Positions 61,310 to 64,000 of a stretch of 64,000 bases of DNA are shown here, one piece after another (position 1 is the first letter of the stretch; each line of letters begins with the position of its first letter). The notes below the pieces were generated by a model. The model was not told where the DNA came from and did not search any database. It was given only the letters and a program-made list of their open reading frames with translations. Source of the DNA: Chloroflexota bacterium. Its GTDB lineage: Bacteria > Chloroflexota > UBA6077 > FW602-bin22 > CADDYW01. Both the position numbers and the translations under genes were made by a program. Where the stretch lies: the NCBI GenBank assembly GCA_021324795.1, contig JAJPIK010000053.1, forward strand, positions 62,001-126,000, given 5' to 3'.

Positions 61310-61746
61310 GCGGGCCAGGGCGATCTTTCGCCCTGCGTGTCGTTCGGAGGCAGGCAGGAGACGCGGCGATCGTCTACCGGCGGCGACTCAGCGAGGATGG
61401 GAAGGAGCGCCACGCGCGCTTGGCGGCGATTGGTCCGTTGGCCTTCTCGGCGGGGGCGTCGCTCCTGCGAGACGCGGTGCGCGCGTCGGAACCCGGTGGG
61501 CGCCCCGTCGCGGCGACCATCGCCGTCGGCCCGTATCATCCGCTCGATGATGACTGGGGTGCCCGGGTCGCCTGCTATGCCCTGGTGGCGGCGGGCCTGC
61601 GCGACGCCGGACGGCTACAGCGTGCTGCAGCCAGCCTGCGCCACGCCGACGGGACTGAGGCAGCCTGGTGGCTTGGGCTGATGGCCAACGGGGCCCGTAA
61701 GCGCGCCGTCCGCGCCCTGCGGATCCTCACCGAGGCGGTGGAGTAA
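61306..61746 (+). CDS. DUF499-coupled hypothetical protein
   Basis: This 146-residue protein starts with GTG 61306 that overlaps the stop of the DUF499 gene, so it is translated with it. Features are FALRVVRRQAGDAAIVYRRR, a mostly alpha/beta first half and a C-terminal GLMANGARKRAVRALRIL helix. It is basic and may bind DNA or RNA. I do not recognise a named domain. Its tight coupling suggests a subunit of the ATPase complex. Confidence 0.75.
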   Translation: MSGPGRSFALRVVRRQAGDAAIVYRRRLSEDGKERHARLAAIGPLAFSAGASLLRDAVRASEPGGRPVAATIAVGPYHPLDDDWGARVACYALVAAGLRDAGRLQRAAASLRHADGTEAAWWLGLMANGARKRAVRALRILTEAVE

Positions 61747-61824
61747 GCATCATCGCCTTAGTGCGTGGGGCGCGAAGCTTTCCGGGGGTCGGACCCCGGT
61801 ACGACGACCGCCCTTGGGCAGATC

Positions 61825-61908
61825 TGTCATTCTGAGCGACCAGCGGGAGCGAAGAATCTCCCATGACCGTGGCAGATTCTTCGTCGCTCCTTGACGACTC
61901 AGAATGAC
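61825..61908. repeat. MITE-like inverted repeat, copy 2
   Basis: This element of about 84 bases runs from TGTCATTCTGAG to CAGAATGACG. It shares blocks GATTCTTCGTCGCT and GCGAAGAATCT with the copy at 42939-43020. The two ends are inverted repeats. It lies in the 300-base gap between the DUF499 genes and the toxin-like gene, so it may separate transcripts; no gene is seen in that gap. Confidence 0.75.
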
Positions 61909-62046
61909 GAGCGACGATAGGCGTGCTTGCGGCTCCTGGCTGCGTAGCGAATTTGAGGCTTGCACGAATATTGCAATTTCGATATACTCCAATCGGTGGC
62001 GGCACCGAGTCGACGCACCGGCCTGGAGAAGACGGATGGTTCGCAG

Positions 62047-62424
62047 ATGGCTGGAGCAGCGTCGCGGGCAGCGTACGGTGATTGCTACCACCAGCAGTTC
62101 GAAAAGGATCTCAAAAGCGTCGACCCGACGGATCAAGGCCGAATCGTTGCTCAGCTCGAAGCGTTCATGGCGGATTGGCGGGGTGACGTTCCGTTCGCCG
62201 AGCTGAAGAGTCGCTGGGACTATAAGCAGGTGGACCGGATCAGGGGACAGGCGATCATGCAAGTCAAGGTTCTTCGCAACTACCGGGTCGCGCTCATGCC
62301 GGTCGCCGAGGCAGATCCGGAGATGTGGTTCCTCCACCTCTACCGGCGACAGACGACGAACCAAGAAGAAATTGAACGTGCAAAAGAACGCGCAAAAAAC
62401 ATCTTGGAGCACTATGTAGAATGA
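62047..62424 (+). CDS. RelE/HigB-like toxin
   Basis: This 125-residue protein has a RelE/HigB-type fold pattern: YHQQFEKDLKSVDPTDQ, then LEAFMADWRGD, LKSRWDYKQVDRIRGQ and a strand YRVALMPVAEADPEMWFLHLYRRQ (in parts). RelE-type proteins cleave mRNA in the ribosome. Length is near the HigB upper limit. The start is uncertain since no strong ribosome-binding site lies near ATG 62047. Its stop overlaps the XRE start in ATGA, the toxin-first order of higBA. Confidence 0.75.
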   Translation: MAGAASRAAYGDCYHQQFEKDLKSVDPTDQGRIVAQLEAFMADWRGDVPFAELKSRWDYKQVDRIRGQAIMQVKVLRNYRVALMPVAEADPEMWFLHLYRRQTTNQEEIERAKERAKNILEHYVE

Positions 62425-63110
62425 CTCAGCACAAGGCCGGACCTACTGGCGGACGACTTTCTGATCTCGTCCGAGATGTGCTCGAGGAAAGTCCGGAGGC
62501 CGCCCGAGCCTATCTGCGGGAAAGCTGGCTGTCAGCCGCGATCCGGGCGCTGCGCGAGGCTCGACGGAAGGCGAACCTTACCCAGGCGGAGGTCGCCGAA
62601 CGCATGGGGACGACTCAACCAGCGGTCGCTCGCCTGGAAAACGACCTCGAGGGCCGCACGACCCTGCACCGATATATCGACTACGCGCTCGCCTGTGGCG
62701 CACTGCCGCTGAACATCGTTCTGGAGCCATTTGAGAGCGTCCGCCAATTCGCGATTGATCAGCCGGAGGCAGTGCGTACTCAGGTGTGCTATCAGGCTTG
62801 GGCCGAGCAGCAGTCTATCGCGAACGTTCAGAACGTGGCAGCGTCGGTCGGTCAGCCCATGGTGGAGCGCTCGGTGGATCCGCAGGTTGTCAACACGCTG
62901 CTGGTCGCCTTTAGTCAGGGCTTGCTCTGGCACAGCGCCGCAGTGCCTCTGTCACCATCTGCTTCGCCGAGCTCTTTTTCCGTCCAGTCTGTCGCGCCGA
63001 CCGCACCGGTGGCTTGCCCGCCCGGTACGCTCAAAAACGATAGCCAGGCGAGCTATGAAGGGCTAACCGGACAGAATGTGCCGCCAAATTCTCCAGCCTT
63101 GGCGGCGTGA
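62421..63110 (+). CDS. XRE-family antitoxin with long C-terminal extension
   Basis: This 229-residue protein has an HTH_3 domain (LREARRKANLTQAEVAER, GTTQPAVARLENDLEGRTT) near residues 41-90. Residues 100-229 are an extension that is low in complexity (Pro, Ser, Ala-rich from about 175), unusual for a HigA antitoxin of about 100 residues. It is coupled to the toxin gene and, by GTGA, to the next gene. It probably represses the cassette and neutralises the toxin. Confidence 0.85.
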   Translation: MTQHKAGPTGGRLSDLVRDVLEESPEAARAYLRESWLSAAIRALREARRKANLTQAEVAERMGTTQPAVARLENDLEGRTTLHRYIDYALACGALPLNIVLEPFESVRQFAIDQPEAVRTQVCYQAWAEQQSIANVQNVAASVGQPMVERSVDPQVVNTLLVAFSQGLLWHSAAVPLSPSASPSSFSVQSVAPTAPVACPPGTLKNDSQASYEGLTGQNVPPNSPALAA

Positions 63111-63865
63111 CCGTGGATAACGTCAGGATTATCGGGGCCCGCCGAGCCTACGAGTTCGCCCCGGACGATATTCGTTTGTCCTCATTGACGCTGCCGTCCG
63201 TCATCGATACGATCCGACATGCGTTCCAGTTCCAGACCGCGACGATCGGCACGCCGGCTGCCAGTTTTGGTCCGGTGCCCCCAACCCTTCCGCCCGGTTT
63301 AGTCTTTACGCTTGGACGAGTGGTAGACGTCAGCGGCAGTGAAATACCAGTCCGTGCGCTGAACTTTGAGCCACGGCGGATCGTCGTCGACGTGGTCGGA
63401 TTCTCCTCGACGATCGACGTGGTCTACCAGAAAATCAGGGCCCTGCTGGCAGATCTCGAGAGCGGGGACGGCTCGCCGGTTCTTGGGGAGCCAATCGCAA
63501 CCCTCGATCAGTCCGTGATGACGGCGCACCTGGCGTTTTCGCCAGATGACGTCTTACCGCCGAGCCTGCGAGCTGTCTTTGAGACAGCGATGGGTATTGC
63601 CCCGGGCGGCGAGCCAGGAGTGATCGTACCGACGATTCTGGTCCAGAAGGCGTTTCTGGATCAGGAATTCCCTGGAGGTCAGATAAGCAGTCCGGGCGTT
63701 TTCCAGTTTGCGCTTCGGGAGGGATTTCATCCCGACGATCGCGTCTACTTTAGCGTGGCGCCACTGGACTCGGATAGCCACATTCGCTATCTGGCTGAGC
63801 TGGAAGCGGCAGTTACTAGCGCGCGCGTGAGGACCGAGAGCGAGGAGACCCGCTCCACGCTCTGA
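63107..63865 (+). CDS. unknown protein coupled to the XRE gene
   Basis: This 252-residue protein starts with GTG 63107 overlapping the XRE stop (GTGA). It has no signal peptide or membrane segment and contains beta-rich stretches (LNFEPRRIVVDVVGFSS, FQFALREGF, RVYFSVAPLD) in an acidic chain. I recognise no known domain. As the third gene of a coupled toxin-antitoxin-like cassette and just before the DUF1156 gene (35 bases), it may be an accessory protein of the defence system. Confidence 0.7.
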   Translation: MTVDNVRIIGARRAYEFAPDDIRLSSLTLPSVIDTIRHAFQFQTATIGTPAASFGPVPPTLPPGLVFTLGRVVDVSGSEIPVRALNFEPRRIVVDVVGFSSTIDVVYQKIRALLADLESGDGSPVLGEPIATLDQSVMTAHLAFSPDDVLPPSLRAVFETAMGIAPGGEPGVIVPTILVQKAFLDQEFPGGQISSPGVFQFALREGFHPDDRVYFSVAPLDSDSHIRYLAELEAAVTSARVRTESEETRSTL

Positions 63866-63900
63866 TACGCCTCACACCTTCATTTGGGGGAGGCAGACGA

Positions 63901-64000
63901 GTGACGCTAACGACGGCGGAGACCCGGACCAAAACCGACGAAGCTCGGCCGCGAGTCCTGATCGAGGATTGGCTTCCCGCAGCGGCGATTGGCGTGGAGT
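63901..64000 (+). CDS. DUF1156-domain protein (partial, runs off the window)
   Basis: The frame from GTG 63901 (GGGGGAGG lies 7-14 bases upstream) reads TLTTAETRTKTDEARPRVL then IEDWLPAAAIGVE up to the window edge. IEDWLPxxxIGVE is the usual start of DUF1156 proteins, which are large adenine-methyltransferase-like defence proteins. Only 33 codons are visible. It completes the DUF499/DUF1156 association. Confidence 0.65.
   Translation, partial: MTLTTAETRTKTDEARPRVLIEDWLPAAAIGVE

Overview
The window reads as a high-GC, dense bacterial chromosome segment with Shine-Dalgarno-led genes. The gene set (2-oxoacid:ferredoxin oxidoreductase, cobalt-type nitrile hydratase, split KdpD sensor proteins, carbohydrate and peptide ABC operons with Tat/lipobox binding proteins, short dispersed palindromes) suggests a Chloroflexota bacterium, perhaps Thermomicrobia-like. 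That placement is inference from gene content; no rRNA, tRNA or CRISPR array was seen.

Layout. 0.3-3.8 kb: AtzG/AtzE-like amidase pair, a membrane rhodanese, a methyltransferase and a GNAT remnant. 3.8-8.3 kb: a carbohydrate-type ABC transporter (two permeases and a lipoprotein, no ATPase) with a ketopantoate-reductase-like enzyme. 8.5-16 kb: a mercury/thiol stress island, in which a CmtR-like ArsR repressor, MerA and a rhodanese-CBS gene interrupted by one in-frame TGA face an opposing operon of BlaI, M56 protease, MerE-like protein, two TlpA-like thioredoxins, CcdA and a MerT-like protein. 16-19 kb: korAB. 19-22 kb: decayed genes, an LPXTG-type surface protein and a secreted repeat protein. 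22-28 kb: methanethiol-oxidase-like SBP56 with a coupled membrane protein, a protein resembling contractile-injection-system cargo, a luciferase-like oxidoreductase and a GT51 transglycosylase. 28.3-30.2 kb: nitrile hydratase beta, alpha and activator.

30.4-45.3 kb is a potassium island: kdpFABC, a free-standing KdpD N-terminal domain, two KdpD-type kinases each with a KdpE-type regulator, a ferritin-like/VIT1 protein and a KimA-like importer. 45.8-52.2 kb: a peptide-type ABC transporter with Gfo/Idh/MocA, fumarylacetoacetase-family and GntR genes. 52.4-55.6 kb: metF, an enolase-superfamily enzyme and an SDR. 55.6-64 kb is a defence-like island: XRE plus ImmA-type peptidase, GIY-YIG-like and zinc-ribbon small proteins, a 979-residue DUF499-type ATPase with a coupled partner, a coupled toxin/XRE/unknown cassette, and the start of a DUF1156-type protein running off the edge.

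The strongest unusual signals are four. First, the TGA inside the rhodanese-CBS frame lies 20 nt before a 9-bp hairpin with a GTG loop, consistent with selenocysteine insertion but also with a nonsense mutation. Second, a DUF499/DUF1156 system carries an embedded XRE cassette. Third, BlaI-type operators recur at three promoters and may link mercury/thiol genes to methanethiol oxidase. Fourth, an orphan protein carries paired GNQxxQRL motifs.
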